DNA of 64,000 nucleotides, taken from contig NZ_JACHMB010000001.1 of NCBI RefSeq assembly GCF_014204795.1, positions 5,022,001 through 5,086,000 on the forward strand. Direction: 5' to 3'. The notes beneath the pieces are model-generated. The model saw only the letters and a list, made by a program, of their open reading frames with translations. It did not search any database and was not told the origin of the DNA. The stretch is from Nonomuraea jabiensis. GTDB taxonomy: Bacteria > Actinomycetota > Actinomycetes > Streptosporangiales > Streptosporangiaceae. How positions within the stretch are numbered: the first letter of the stretch is position 1; each line of letters begins with the position of its first letter. Positions 49,508-58,264 of this stretch are shown here, piece after piece. The position numbers were made by a program, and so were the translations under genes.

Positions 49508-51733
49508 TTGAGGGGAGAGGCCCGTTCGTACGCCGCGGCCCGCAAGGAGCGGACCGCGGACACCGACCGCTGGCTCAAGGATCTCTTCCGCACGGCGAGC
49601 GACGGCGACCACGTCTCACTGGTCGCCGTCGGGAGCCTCGGGAGGGGCGAACTGGCACCAGGCAGCGACCTCGACCTGGTCCTGCTGCACAACGGCCGGC
49701 CCGACGTGGCCAGGATCGCGGACCGGATCTGGTATCCGGTCTGGGACTCCGCGGTCAACCTCGACCACTCCGTGCGGACGGTCGAGGAAGCGGTGAGCGT
49801 CGCCAGGCAGGACCTGAAGGCCGTGCTCGGCCTCATCCAGGCCCGGCACGTGGCCGGCGACGCCGAGCTGACCAGGAAGGCCAGGGAGGCGGTGCTGGCC
49901 GAGTGGCGGGCCGACTCCCGGCGCCGGCTCGGCGAGCTGCGTGACGCGGCCGACAAGCGGGCCCAGGTCAGCGGTGAGCTCGCCTTCCTGCTGGAACCCG
50001 ATCTCAAGGACGGGCGCGGCGGGCTCCGTGACGTCCAGGCCATGCAGGCGGTGGCCGCCGCCTGGGTCGCCTCGGCGCCCGGGCCAAGGGCGCGCGAGGC
50101 GTACGAGTTCATCCTCGACGTGCGGCACGCGCTGCACGTCGTCACCGCCCGCGGCACCGACCGGCTGGTGCTGCAGGAGCAGGACGCCGTGGCGGGGGTG
50201 CTCGGCCTGCTCGACGCGGAGGCGCTCATGCGCAGGCTCGCCGAGGCGGGCCGTACCATCTCCCACGCCTTCGACGGCACCTGGCGCACCGTTGACAGGC
50301 TCCTGTCAGGCCCCGCTCCCCGAGGCCGCCGCCCGCTGGCGGACGGCGTGGTCGAGCACGCCGGCGAGGTGGTGCTCGCCAGAGGGGTCGACCCGCGCAA
50401 GGATCCCGTGCTGGTGCTGCGCGCCGCCGCCGCGGCGGCCGACTCCGGGCTGCCGCTCGCCCCCGCGACGGTGTCCGTGCTCGCAGCTCAGTCGCCTCCC
50501 ATGCCGGTGCCGTGGCCGGAGGAGGCCCGCGACTCGCTGGTGTCGATCCTCGGCGCGGGCCGCGCCGCCGTGCCCGTGTGGGAGGAGCTCGACCAGGCGG
50601 GCATCCTTGTCAAGTTGCTTCCTGACTGGGAACGCGTACGCCACCGTCCCCAGCGCAACCCGATCCACCGCTTCACGGTGGACCGGCACCTGATCGAGGC
50701 CGCCGCGAACGCCGCCAGCCACACGCGCGAGGTCTCCCGTCCGGACCTCCTGCTGATCGGCGCGCTCCTGCACGACGTCGGCAAGGGCTGGCCCGGGGAC
50801 CACTCGGCCACCGGCGAGGTCGTGGTCCGCGACATCGCCACCCGCATCGGCCTGCCCGCGCAGGACGTCGACACCCTCGCCACCGTCGTACGCCACCACC
50901 TGCTGCTGCCCGAGACGGCCACCCGCAGGGACCTCGACGACCCCGTCACGATCGAGAAGGTCGCCGCGACCGTGGGCACCCGGGAGGTCCTCGACCTGCT
51001 GGCCGCGCTCGCGGTCGCCGACGGCAACGCGACCGGGCCGGCCGCCTGGAACAGCTGGAAGGCCGGGCTCGTGGCCGACCTCGTGCGCCGGGTCAGGTCC
51101 GTGCTGGCCGGCTCGCCGCCGCCCAAGCCGCCGACCCTGTCGGCCGATCAGACCGCGCTCGCCCGGCACGGCGGCGGGGCCGTCCGCGTCAACGGGGGAG
51201 CCGTCACGGTCGTCGCCCCCGACCGGGTGGGGCTGCTCTGGAGCGCCGCCGGCGTGCTGTCCGCGCACCGGCTCATCGTGCGCTCCGCCTCGTCCGCCTC
51301 CGCGGGCTCCACCGCGGTGATCGAGTTCTCCGTCATCCCCGAGTACGGCTCCCCGCCGGACCCCGCGACGCTGGAGTCCGATCTCCGTCTCGTCCTTGCC
51401 GGCCGTCTTGACATCGAGCAGCGGCTGGCCCGCCGGGCGCGGGCCATGCGGCCGCCCCGCGTACCTGTGGCCCCACCTCGGGTGACACTGGTCGACGACG
51501 CTTCCGCGACCGCCACCGTGGTGGAAGTCAGGGCCCATGACAGGCCGGGACTTCTGTGGCGTATCGGACGGGCGTTCGGCGAGTGCGGTCTTGACGTGAG
51601 GGCCGCTCGCGTGGAGACTCTCGGCGCGGAGGCGGTGGACGTCTTCTATGTCGTGGATCGCGCCGGTCGCCCCCTCAGCGACGCCGTGCAGAGGGCGCAA
51701 GTCCGCGATCAGGTCCTGGCCGCACTGCGATAA
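49508..51733 (+). CDS. glnD: PII nucleotidyltransferase / nucleotidyl-removing enzyme
   Basis: This 741-residue enzyme modifies PII at the T-loop tyrosine. The nucleotidyltransferase core is GSLGRGELAPGSDLDLVLLH (about residues 40-60). An HD phosphohydrolase domain follows with LLHDVGKGWPGDHS, and two C-terminal ACT domains (VTVVAPDRVGLLWSAAGVLS and VEVRAHDRPGLLWRIGRAFG). TTG 49508 with AAGGGGG six bases upstream is my start; a GTG at 49373 inside glnK is unlikely. In actinobacteria the protein usually adenylylates GlnK. Confidence 0.93.
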   Translation: MRGEARSYAAARKERTADTDRWLKDLFRTASDGDHVSLVAVGSLGRGELAPGSDLDLVLLHNGRPDVARIADRIWYPVWDSAVNLDHSVRTVEEAVSVARQDLKAVLGLIQARHVAGDAELTRKAREAVLAEWRADSRRRLGELRDAADKRAQVSGELAFLLEPDLKDGRGGLRDVQAMQAVAAAWVASAPGPRAREAYEFILDVRHALHVVTARGTDRLVLQEQDAVAGVLGLLDAEALMRRLAEAGRTISHAFDGTWRTVDRLLSGPAPRGRRPLADGVVEHAGEVVLARGVDPRKDPVLVLRAAAAAADSGLPLAPATVSVLAAQSPPMPVPWPEEARDSLVSILGAGRAAVPVWEELDQAGILVKLLPDWERVRHRPQRNPIHRFTVDRHLIEAAANAASHTREVSRPDLLLIGALLHDVGKGWPGDHSATGEVVVRDIATRIGLPAQDVDTLATVVRHHLLLPETATRRDLDDPVTIEKVAATVGTREVLDLLAALAVADGNATGPAAWNSWKAGLVADLVRRVRSVLAGSPPPKPPTLSADQTALARHGGGAVRVNGGAVTVVAPDRVGLLWSAAGVLSAHRLIVRSASSASAGSTAVIEFSVIPEYGSPPDPATLESDLRLVLAGRLDIEQRLARRARAMRPPRVPVAPPRVTLVDDASATATVVEVRAHDRPGLLWRIGRAFGECGLDVRAARVETLGAEAVDVFYVVDRAGRPLSDAVQRAQVRDQVLAALR

Positions 51734-51866
51734 CCAACAGCACACGACTACCGGTCACATGTGTAACGATTGTGTCCGAAATGCCCGGTAAGTCAGAAGC
51801 TGCGGATACCTTGTGGACGGCTTGAAGGCCCGTCGGGGACGGGACGATTGAGGGGTAGCGGAAGCA

Positions 51867-54716
51867 GTGACGGGGAACTCCGACAGCGGCCCAGCCGTGA
51901 AGCGGGACCGCGCAAAGCGGCCGCTGCCACGCCTGGGCCTGAGAAACTGGCGCGTACGGTGGCGGCTCACCGCCCTGATCCTGGTGCCCACCATCGCCGG
52001 CGTCGTGCTCGGGGGAGCGCGAGTCGTCGGATCGGTCCAGAGCATCGGCGCCTACGACCGCACGGCGACCGGGGCGGAGCAGGCGGGCCATATCCGCGAC
52101 CTCCTGCAGGCGATCGGGCTGGAGCGTGACACGGGCGGCTGGATCGGCGCCAACCGCGCCATGCGCAAGAAGCTCGCCCAGCCGCTCGCGCAGCGCAAGG
52201 CCGCGGTGGACGCGCTGGTCAAGACCGTCAGCGCCGACCTCGACACGATCGACGACTCGTACGGTCCCCGCATCGTCAAGGCCGCCCAGCAGGTGAGGTA
52301 CGACCTGGGCCGGCTGCCGAGGATCCGCGCCGAGGGCCAGACCGCGACCATCCGGTACGACTTCCTCACCGACACCCTGCTCAAGCTGCACGACGAGCTG
52401 AGCCTGCTGTCCGACGACCCGCAGATCATCGGCCAGTTCCGCGCCCTGAGCGCGCTCGCCGCGGCCAAGGAGGAGATCTCCCGGCAGCGCGTCCAGCTGC
52501 TCCAGGCCTCCTACGACACCCAGCGCGTGGACGCCAAGGAGGTCGAGCAGTTCATCGCCTCCAACGCCCGCGAGCAGAGCGACATCTCCGAAGTCGGCGC
52601 GGAGGCCGGCGTCGAGGTCGGGCTCCAGCTGTCCAAGGCACTCACCTCCCAGCCCGAGTACGTCAACGTCCAGCTCACCAAGTCGCGCGCGGTCACGCTG
52701 GCCAGCGGCCGGGCGCCGGGCGCGCGGATCAGCGACAACCTGATCTCCGCCAACGGCAGCCGCGAGCAGTGGTTCAACGAGAACTCCGTCTCCATCGACG
52801 TGCTGCACGGCATCGAGAAGGAGCTGGCCGGGCAGGTGAGCCTGCGCAGCAAGGAGCTGCGCGAGTCGGAGATCCGCAACGCGATCGTCGCGGGGATCCT
52901 GATCCTGGCGCTGCTGCTGCTGGTCCTGCTGCTCACCGTGGCCATCGCCCGCTCCATGGTCACCCCGCTGCGCCGGCTGCGTACTGAGGCGCTGGAGGTG
53001 GCCGGCTTCCGGCTCCCCGACGTGGTGCACCGGCTGCGGGCCAGCGGCGACGCGTCCGTCGGCGAGGTACGGCCGATCGAGGTCGACGGCAACGACGAGA
53101 TCGGCGAGGTCGCCAGGGCCTTCGACCAGGTGCACCAGCAGGCGGTGCGGCTGGCGGGCGAGGAGGCCGAGCTGCGCAGCAACATCAGCTCGATGTTCGT
53201 CAACCTCTCGCGCCGCACCCAGACGCTGGTCGAGCGGCAGATCTCGCTGATCGACGGCCTGGAGAAGGGCGAGCAGGACGGCGCCCGGCTGGCCGACCTG
53301 TTCAAGCTCGACCACCTGGCCACCCGCATGCGCCGCAACTCCGAGAACCTCCTGGTCCTGGCCGGCCACGAGGCCACCCGCCGGCGCAGCCAGCCGGCCA
53401 AGCTGGTCGACGTCGTACGCGCCGCGCTGTCGGAGGTCGAGGGCTACGAGCGCGTCCAGGTCAAGGTGCACCGGGCCACCTCCGTGCTCGGCAGCGCCGC
53501 GAACGACCTGGTCCACCTGGTCGCCGAGCTGGTCGAGAACGCCATCCAGTTCTCCCCGAGCAACTCCCAGGTCGTCGTCACCAGCAGCCTCATCGAGGGC
53601 GGCGGCGCGCTGCTGTCGGTGAGCGACACCGGCATCAGCATGACCGAGGAGGAGCTGGCCGAGGCCAACCGCCGCCTGGCCGAGCCGCCCGTTGTGGACG
53701 TGTCGGTCTCCCGGCGCATGGGCCTGTTCGTGGTCGGCCGCCTGGCGCTGCGCCACGGCATCCGGGTCCAGCTCAGGAAGGGCGAGGGCGCCGGTCTGAT
53801 CGCGATGGTGCTGCTCCCGCCCACGCTGATCGTCGACGGCACGCAGCAGCAGCCGCTGCCGCAGCGACCCGCGTTCGGCGGCGGCACCGTGCCCACCCCG
53901 GCGAGCCCGCCCGTGCAGAACGGGACGTTCCGGTCGTTCGGCAGCTTCGACTCCTTCGACGGCGGCCGGCGCCCCGCCGGGCCCGCCCCCAGGCACGGTT
54001 TCCCGACTCCGGAGAGCACGCCGGGACCGCGCTCGTTCGACAGCTCGTTCGACAGCGGGCCGTACCACTCGGACCCCGGCAGGGCCGGCGTGAACGGATT
54101 CACCGCCGACACCGACGGCGGCTCCTACCGCAGGCAGACGCCCTCCCTCGACTCCGGCGTCTTTCCCTCGCTCCCCAGCGCGGGCTCCTACCCATCCGGA
54201 AATGGCGCGTTCCAGACGCCTCCGCCGCCCCCGTCGTACCCCACGAACGACGTGCGCAGGCCCGACCCGACGCCCTCGGTCGAGGTGTCGCCGATGGAGC
54301 CGGAGCAGGAGGAGTTCCTGCCGATCTTCGCGGCGGTGGAGTCCGCCTGGTTCCGCCGGCCGCCGGAGGAGGCGGCGCCGCAGGTGACCAGAGATGGTGA
54401 GGACAAGCCCTCGCAAGCCGTACCCTCTGGGGAGGAAGCGTGGCGAACGGCGGCCGACGCCGGTTGGCGCGCGGCGGCCGCTGCCGTCGAGCCCAGCCTC
54501 GGCGGCATCACCGCCGCCGGGCTACCGAAGCGCACCCCCAAGGCCAACCTGGTTCCCGGTACGGCGAACCAGCAGGCGCAGCCGCAGCAGCCGCAGCGGC
54601 CGGCTCCGATGCCGCCCGTGTCGGCGGATCGGATGCGCAGCCGGATGGCCAGCTACCAGCAGGGTGTGCGACGGGGCCGCCAGGAAGTACGTGGACAGGA
54701 GGAACAGAGTGAGTGA
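51867..54716 (+). CDS. Sensor-like histidine kinase of a conservon (CvnA-type, NIT-domain)
   Basis: This 949-residue protein has a first membrane helix (LTALILVPTIAGVVLGGARV, about 33-52) and an extracellular nitrate/nitrite-sensing-type domain (52-330). A second helix (VAGILILALLLLVLLLTVAI, about 338-357), HAMP, and an ATPase with HLVAELVENAIQFS and SVSDTGISMTEEEL follow. Residues 650-949 are Pro/Gln-rich and disordered. The first gene of a four-gene conservon (kinase, Roadblock, DUF742, GTPase). Kinase activity is not proven for all such proteins. GTG start, no gap to odd features. Confidence 0.93.
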   Translation: MTGNSDSGPAVKRDRAKRPLPRLGLRNWRVRWRLTALILVPTIAGVVLGGARVVGSVQSIGAYDRTATGAEQAGHIRDLLQAIGLERDTGGWIGANRAMRKKLAQPLAQRKAAVDALVKTVSADLDTIDDSYGPRIVKAAQQVRYDLGRLPRIRAEGQTATIRYDFLTDTLLKLHDELSLLSDDPQIIGQFRALSALAAAKEEISRQRVQLLQASYDTQRVDAKEVEQFIASNAREQSDISEVGAEAGVEVGLQLSKALTSQPEYVNVQLTKSRAVTLASGRAPGARISDNLISANGSREQWFNENSVSIDVLHGIEKELAGQVSLRSKELRESEIRNAIVAGILILALLLLVLLLTVAIARSMVTPLRRLRTEALEVAGFRLPDVVHRLRASGDASVGEVRPIEVDGNDEIGEVARAFDQVHQQAVRLAGEEAELRSNISSMFVNLSRRTQTLVERQISLIDGLEKGEQDGARLADLFKLDHLATRMRRNSENLLVLAGHEATRRRSQPAKLVDVVRAALSEVEGYERVQVKVHRATSVLGSAANDLVHLVAELVENAIQFSPSNSQVVVTSSLIEGGGALLSVSDTGISMTEEELAEANRRLAEPPVVDVSVSRRMGLFVVGRLALRHGIRVQLRKGEGAGLIAMVLLPPTLIVDGTQQQPLPQRPAFGGGTVPTPASPPVQNGTFRSFGSFDSFDGGRRPAGPAPRHGFPTPESTPGPRSFDSSFDSGPYHSDPGRAGVNGFTADTDGGSYRRQTPSLDSGVFPSLPSAGSYPSGNGAFQTPPPPPSYPTNDVRRPDPTPSVEVSPMEPEQEEFLPIFAAVESAWFRRPPEEAAPQVTRDGEDKPSQAVPSGEEAWRTAADAGWRAAAAAVEPSLGGITAAGLPKRTPKANLVPGTANQQAQPQQPQRPAPMPPVSADRMRSRMASYQQGVRRGRQEVRGQEEQSE

Positions 54717-54737
54717 GCGTCCCGCCGGGGAGGATGC

Positions 54738-55160
54738 GTGACAACCCTTAGCCACGAGGCGAACAGATTCGACTGGCTGATCACCGACTTCGTGCGTAAC
54801 ACGCCCGGAGTCGCGCATGCCGTCGTCGTATCGGCCGACGGCCTGTGCCTGGCCGCCTCCGAAGGCTTCCCGCCGGACCGGGCCGACCAGCTCGCCGCGG
54901 TCTCCGCGGGCCTGCTGAGCCTGACCGTGGGAGCGTCCAGGGTGTTCGAGGGCGGCTCTGTGACGCAGACCGTCGTCGAGATGCAGCGCGGCCTGCTCAT
55001 CGTCATGGCGATCAGCGACGGCTCCGTCCTGACCGTGCTGGCGGGCCCCGACTGTGACATGGGCCTGGTGGCGTACCAGATGACGCTGCTGGTGGACCGG
55101 GCCGGGCAGGCGCTCACGCCGGCCCTGCGGGCTGAGCTCCAGGCCGCCAGGACCCGGTGA
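54738..55160 (+). CDS. Roadblock/LC7-domain protein (CvnB-type)
   Basis: This 140-residue protein is a Roadblock fold (FDWLITDFVRNTPGVAHAVV, then SADGLCLAASEGF). Such proteins act as regulators of the small GTPase CvnD. It starts at GTG after GGGGAGGATGC, 21 bases after the kinase gene. Confidence 0.95.
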   Translation: MTTLSHEANRFDWLITDFVRNTPGVAHAVVVSADGLCLAASEGFPPDRADQLAAVSAGLLSLTVGASRVFEGGSVTQTVVEMQRGLLIVMAISDGSVLTVLAGPDCDMGLVAYQMTLLVDRAGQALTPALRAELQAARTR

Positions 55161-55186
55161 TGTGATGGAACTGATGGGAGAGGGCC

Positions 55187-55549
55187 GTGTACGGCGTTGA
55201 CGGAGCCGGGGACGAAGAGCCCCTGTTCCGTCCTTACGCGGTGACGGGCGGCCGGTCCGAGCCGCGCTATCACCTCGCGATGGAGACGTTGATCTCGTCC
55301 ATGTCGATCCCGGACGACGAGATGGCCATGCTCACCCCCGAGCAGGAGGCCATCATGCAGTTGTGCAGGTCGTTCCGGTCGGTTGCCGAGATCTCGGCCC
55401 TGCTCCGCGTCCCGCTGGGCGTGGCCAGGGTGCTCGTGGCGGACATGTCCGATGAAGGGCTCGTCCGCCTGCACCAGCCACGCCTCAGCCAGGGACAGCC
55501 AGACCTCAACATGCTCGAAAGGGTGCTCAGTGGACTACGCAGGCTCTAG
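55187..55549 (+). CDS. DUF742 protein (CvnC-type)
   Basis: This 120-residue protein carries PLFRPYAVTGGRSEPRYHLA at the start, and a winged-helix-like C-terminus (SVAEISALLRVPLGVARVLV). DUF742 is the third component of conservons and probably links receptor and GTPase. GTG start with GGGAGAGGG upstream; the end overlaps the GTPase gene by 20 bases. Confidence 0.95.
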   Translation: MYGVDGAGDEEPLFRPYAVTGGRSEPRYHLAMETLISSMSIPDDEMAMLTPEQEAIMQLCRSFRSVAEISALLRVPLGVARVLVADMSDEGLVRLHQPRLSQGQPDLNMLERVLSGLRRL

Positions 55550-56108
55550 CCCCGGGCTGACGTCGACGAAGATCGTCGTCGCCGGTGGGTTCGGCGTCGG
55601 TAAGACGACGTTCGTGGGGGCGGTGTCCGAGATCCTGCCGCTCACCACAGAAGCGGTGATGACGGACGCGTCCGCGGGCATCGACGACCTCGGTCTCACC
55701 CCCAACAAGCAGACCACCACGGTGGCCATGGACTTCGGCCGCCTCTCGCTCGACCGCGACCTGATCCTCTACCTGTTCGGTACGCCCGGGCAGCACCGGT
55801 TCTGGTTCATGTGGGACGACCTCGTACGCGGCGCCATCGGCGCGGTCGTGCTGCTCGACACCCGCCGGCTCGCCGACAGCTTCCCCGCCATCGACTACTT
55901 CGAAGAGGCGAAGCTGCCGTTCGTGATCGGCGTCAACGGCTGGGACGGGCAGTTCCCGCACGCCGAGCAGGAGGTCAGGGAGGCGCTCGCCCTGTCGCCG
56001 CACGTGCCGATCGTGCGTACCGACGCCCGCAACCGCGAGTCGGTCAAGGCGACGCTGATCTCGCTGGTGGAGCACGTCGTACGGCTGCGTGCCGCACCCG
56101 TGCGCTAG
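55530..56108 (+). CDS. Conservon GTP-binding protein (CvnD-type)
   Basis: This 192-residue small GTPase has a P-loop GGFGVGKTTFVGAV, switch residues TTVAMDFGRL, and FGTPGQHRFWFMWD in place of the classical DxxGQ. The G4 motif is represented by VNGWDG. It starts at GTG inside the DUF742 gene, so it is translationally coupled. Some conservon GTPases also bind ATP. It overlaps the convergent nitroreductase gene by four bases. Confidence 0.95.
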   Translation: MDYAGSSPGLTSTKIVVAGGFGVGKTTFVGAVSEILPLTTEAVMTDASAGIDDLGLTPNKQTTTVAMDFGRLSLDRDLILYLFGTPGQHRFWFMWDDLVRGAIGAVVLLDTRRLADSFPAIDYFEEAKLPFVIGVNGWDGQFPHAEQEVREALALSPHVPIVRTDARNRESVKATLISLVEHVVRLRAAPVR

Positions 56109-56893
56109 CTCCAGGGAACGCTCTCCAGCGCGTTGAGCACCGGCACCAGCTGCTGCTCCTCGTAGGCGAAGTGGGCCTCCATCTCGCCGGCGATGCGCTC
56201 CAGCGTCGCCGGCTCGGGGGCCTGCCGCAGCTCGGCGACCAGCCCGGCGATCACCGCGTGCTCGGCGCGCAGCCGGTCGAGCGGCTCCTTCAGCTCGGGG
56301 AAGAGCTTCTCCAGGTGCGGGAACGCCACCCGGTCCTCGCCGTTGTGGTGGAAGGTCATCGCGTCGCAGAAGGCCAGGCAGTGCGCCCGGAGATCGCCGG
56401 CGGGCGCCCCCTGGCGGACCTTGGCCAGCTCGCCCCTGAGGTGCTCGTGGATCCTGGCCAGCTCGTCCCCGAACGCCTCCAGCCGCTCGCGCTCCGGGTA
56501 GAGCGCGATGACCGGGATGACGCGCTCGGTGTTCTGCTGGTACGTGGCGAAGGCCGGATTGATCGCGGCCTGGCGGGCGTACAGGCGGTCGCGCTCCTCG
56601 CCTTCGAGCGGCACCGCGCGGGCCGCGAACCGGTCGGCTCCCAGCTCGACGATGACCCTCGGGTTGGCGAGCACGTTGTGGTACCAGGCCGGGTTGGCGG
56701 CGCCGCCCGCGTTGGAGGCGAACACCAGGACCCGCTCGCCGTCCCTCAGGTAGACGGCCGGGTTGGTGCGCCGCCGGCCCGTCCTGGCGCCCGTGGTGGT
56801 GAGCAGCACGAGGGGCGCGCCCTCGAACATGCCGCCCACCTTGCCGCCGTTCGCCCGGAACTCCTCGATCACCTGCTGATTGAAATCGGTCAC
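56105..56893 (-). CDS. Deazaflavin-dependent nitroreductase / hemerythrin fusion protein
   Basis: This 262-residue protein joins two domains. Residues 1-135 form a Ddn-type F420-dependent nitroreductase (VLLTTTGARTGRRRTNPAVY, NAGGAANPAWYHNVLANPRV). Residues 140-262 form a hemerythrin HHE domain with ligands in RIHEHLRG, AMTFHHNGEDRVAFPHLE, RAEHAVIAG and HFAYEEQQ. The first domain uses F420H2; the second binds a di-iron centre. The fusion may couple oxygen, NO or peroxide chemistry with F420. GTG start with AAGGA upstream. A divergent MarR gene is the probable regulator. Confidence 0.9.
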   Translation of the reverse strand: MTDFNQQVIEEFRANGGKVGGMFEGAPLVLLTTTGARTGRRRTNPAVYLRDGERVLVFASNAGGAANPAWYHNVLANPRVIVELGADRFAARAVPLEGEERDRLYARQAAINPAFATYQQNTERVIPVIALYPERERLEAFGDELARIHEHLRGELAKVRQGAPAGDLRAHCLAFCDAMTFHHNGEDRVAFPHLEKLFPELKEPLDRLRAEHAVIAGLVAELRQAPEPATLERIAGEMEAHFAYEEQQLVPVLNALESVPWS

Positions 56894-56922
56894 GTCATAT
56901 CCTTGGACGAGGCTTCGTATTT

Positions 56923-56938
56923 GCTTTGCAAGCAAAGC
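56923..56938. promoter_or_regulatory. MarR operator palindrome
   Basis: GCTTTGCAAGCAAAGC is a perfect 16-bp palindrome midway in the 70-bp divergent region between the nitroreductase-hemerythrin gene and the MarR gene. It fits MarR-family sites and its position would allow control of both. Confidence 0.75.
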
Positions 56939-56963
56939 TAATTTAGACATCAAGGTGTTGGAC

Positions 56964-57413
56964 ATGTCAACAGACGGCTTGAGCGTGGACGACGGGATCA
57001 GGACGCTGCTGCTGCTGATGCCGCGGATGGTCGGGCGGGCCAAGCGGCTGGGAGTGCCCCCCGAGCTGCAGTCGTTGTCCCTGGCGCCCCGGCACCTGTC
57101 GCTGCTGGCCTACCTGCTGTTCGACGGGCCGATGACGGTGAACGAGCTGGCGGCCCGGCTGGAGGTGGCGCCCGCGACGGTCAGCCTGATGGTGGGGGAC
57201 CTGAGCAGGAAGGGCGTCCTGGAGCGGCGCGAGGACGACGCGGACCGGCGCCGTACGATCGTGAGCATCGCGGACCGCCACCAGGAGTCGATCAACGAGT
57301 GGCTCGGCTACGGCGCCAAGGCCTGGCGCGAGGCCCTGGAGCCGCTCACGCCGGAGCAGCGGCGGATGTTCGTGGACACGCTGATGGCCTACGAAAAGGC
57401 CCTCTCGGGCTGA
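56964..57413 (+). CDS. MarR-family transcriptional regulator
   Basis: This 149-residue regulator has the winged helix LLAYLLFDGPMTVNELAARL and VAPATVSLMVGDLSRKGVLE, with wing REDDADRRRTIVSI. The ATG at 56964 is preceded by AAGG. It is divergent from the nitroreductase-hemerythrin fusion and shares its promoter palindrome. Confidence 0.92.
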   Translation: MSTDGLSVDDGIRTLLLLMPRMVGRAKRLGVPPELQSLSLAPRHLSLLAYLLFDGPMTVNELAARLEVAPATVSLMVGDLSRKGVLERREDDADRRRTIVSIADRHQESINEWLGYGAKAWREALEPLTPEQRRMFVDTLMAYEKALSG

Positions 57414-57417
57414 GCTG

Positions 57418-58182
57418 TCAGGCTGAGCGGCGGCTTATCAGGGCCTCGATGCCGTCGAGGACGCGCTGCAGGCCGAACTCGAAGGCGTGCTCCGGGCTGT
57501 AGGCGGCGTTGAGGGCCTCGCCCGCCGCCTGGCCGACGCGCGCGGCCGTGGGGTAGCGGGCGACGTCGGTGATCCGGCTGAGGAAGGGCGCGTGCGCGGC
57601 CCACCACTGCTCGTCGGTCATGCCCGTCAGGCTCTCGGCCTGCGCCGCCTCGACCGCGCCGCGCGCCGCCCCGTGCACGAACCCGGTGACCAGCGTGATC
57701 ACCGAGTCCATCTCCAGGTCCGTCAGCCCGATGCCGTCCACGGCGCGCAGCTCGTAGTCGTACTTGGCCGTGACGTTGGGCCCGAGCACCGGGCGGCTGG
57801 CCGCCACCTGCAGCATCCACGGATGGCGCAGGTAGAGGGCCCAGTTCTCCCTGGCGATCTGCTCCAGCCGGCCCCGCCACCCGCCGGGCACGTCCTCCGG
57901 CCTGGCCGTCTCGCCGTAGACGGTGTCGAGCATGACGTCGAACAGCTCGGGCTTGCCCGGCACGTACGTGTAGAGCGACATCGTCCCGACGCCCAGCCGC
58001 TCGGCCACGCGGCGCATGGACAGCGCCTGCAGCCCCTCGGCATCGGCCACCTCGATGGCCGCGCGCACGATGCGGCCGACGCTCAGCTCGGGCTTGCCCT
58101 TGCGGCTGGCGCGCTCGCTGGTGCGCCAGAGCAGCGCCAGGCTGCGCGCGGGGTCGCCCTTTCCCGAGTACTCAACGGTCAC
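57418..58182 (-). CDS. TetR/AcrR-family regulator with TetR_C-type domain
   Basis: This 254-residue repressor has an N-terminal helix-turn-helix (VGRIVRAAIEVADAEGLQAL, then MRRVAERLGVGTMSLYTYVP) and a long C-terminal ligand domain as in drug-efflux repressors. It is divergent from a DrrAB-type ABC exporter and has two palindromes in between, so it probably represses that exporter. GTG start at 58182 follows a TACCGT leaderless element. It ends four bases after the MarR gene ends on the opposite strand. Confidence 0.9.
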   Translation of the reverse strand: MTVEYSGKGDPARSLALLWRTSERASRKGKPELSVGRIVRAAIEVADAEGLQALSMRRVAERLGVGTMSLYTYVPGKPELFDVMLDTVYGETARPEDVPGGWRGRLEQIARENWALYLRHPWMLQVAASRPVLGPNVTAKYDYELRAVDGIGLTDLEMDSVITLVTGFVHGAARGAVEAAQAESLTGMTDEQWWAAHAPFLSRITDVARYPTAARVGQAAGEALNAAYSPEHAFEFGLQRVLDGIEALISRRSA

Positions 58183-58194
58183 ATGCGTACGGTA
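58180..58194 (-). promoter_or_regulatory. Leaderless promoter -10 (TACCGT-N6-GTG)
   Basis: On the minus strand TACCGT, part of the first operator, precedes the GTG of the TetR gene by six bases. Repressor binding would block this promoter. Confidence 0.45.
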
Positions 58195-58233
58195 CACCGT
58201 ACGGTTGCCGCCTTGAACCGTATGCTGTACGGT
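58187..58233. promoter_or_regulatory. Two TetR operators for the DrrAB-type exporter
   Basis: Site 1 is GTACGGTACACCGTAC (58187-58202, one mismatch from a palindrome). Site 2 is ACCGTATGCTGTACGGT (58217-58233, arms ACCGTA/TACGGT). Both contain the word ACCGTA/TACGGT and lie between the divergent TetR and exporter genes. Confidence 0.75.
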
Positions 58234-58264
58234 ACGGCGTACGAAATCGAGGGAGGGGACACGC

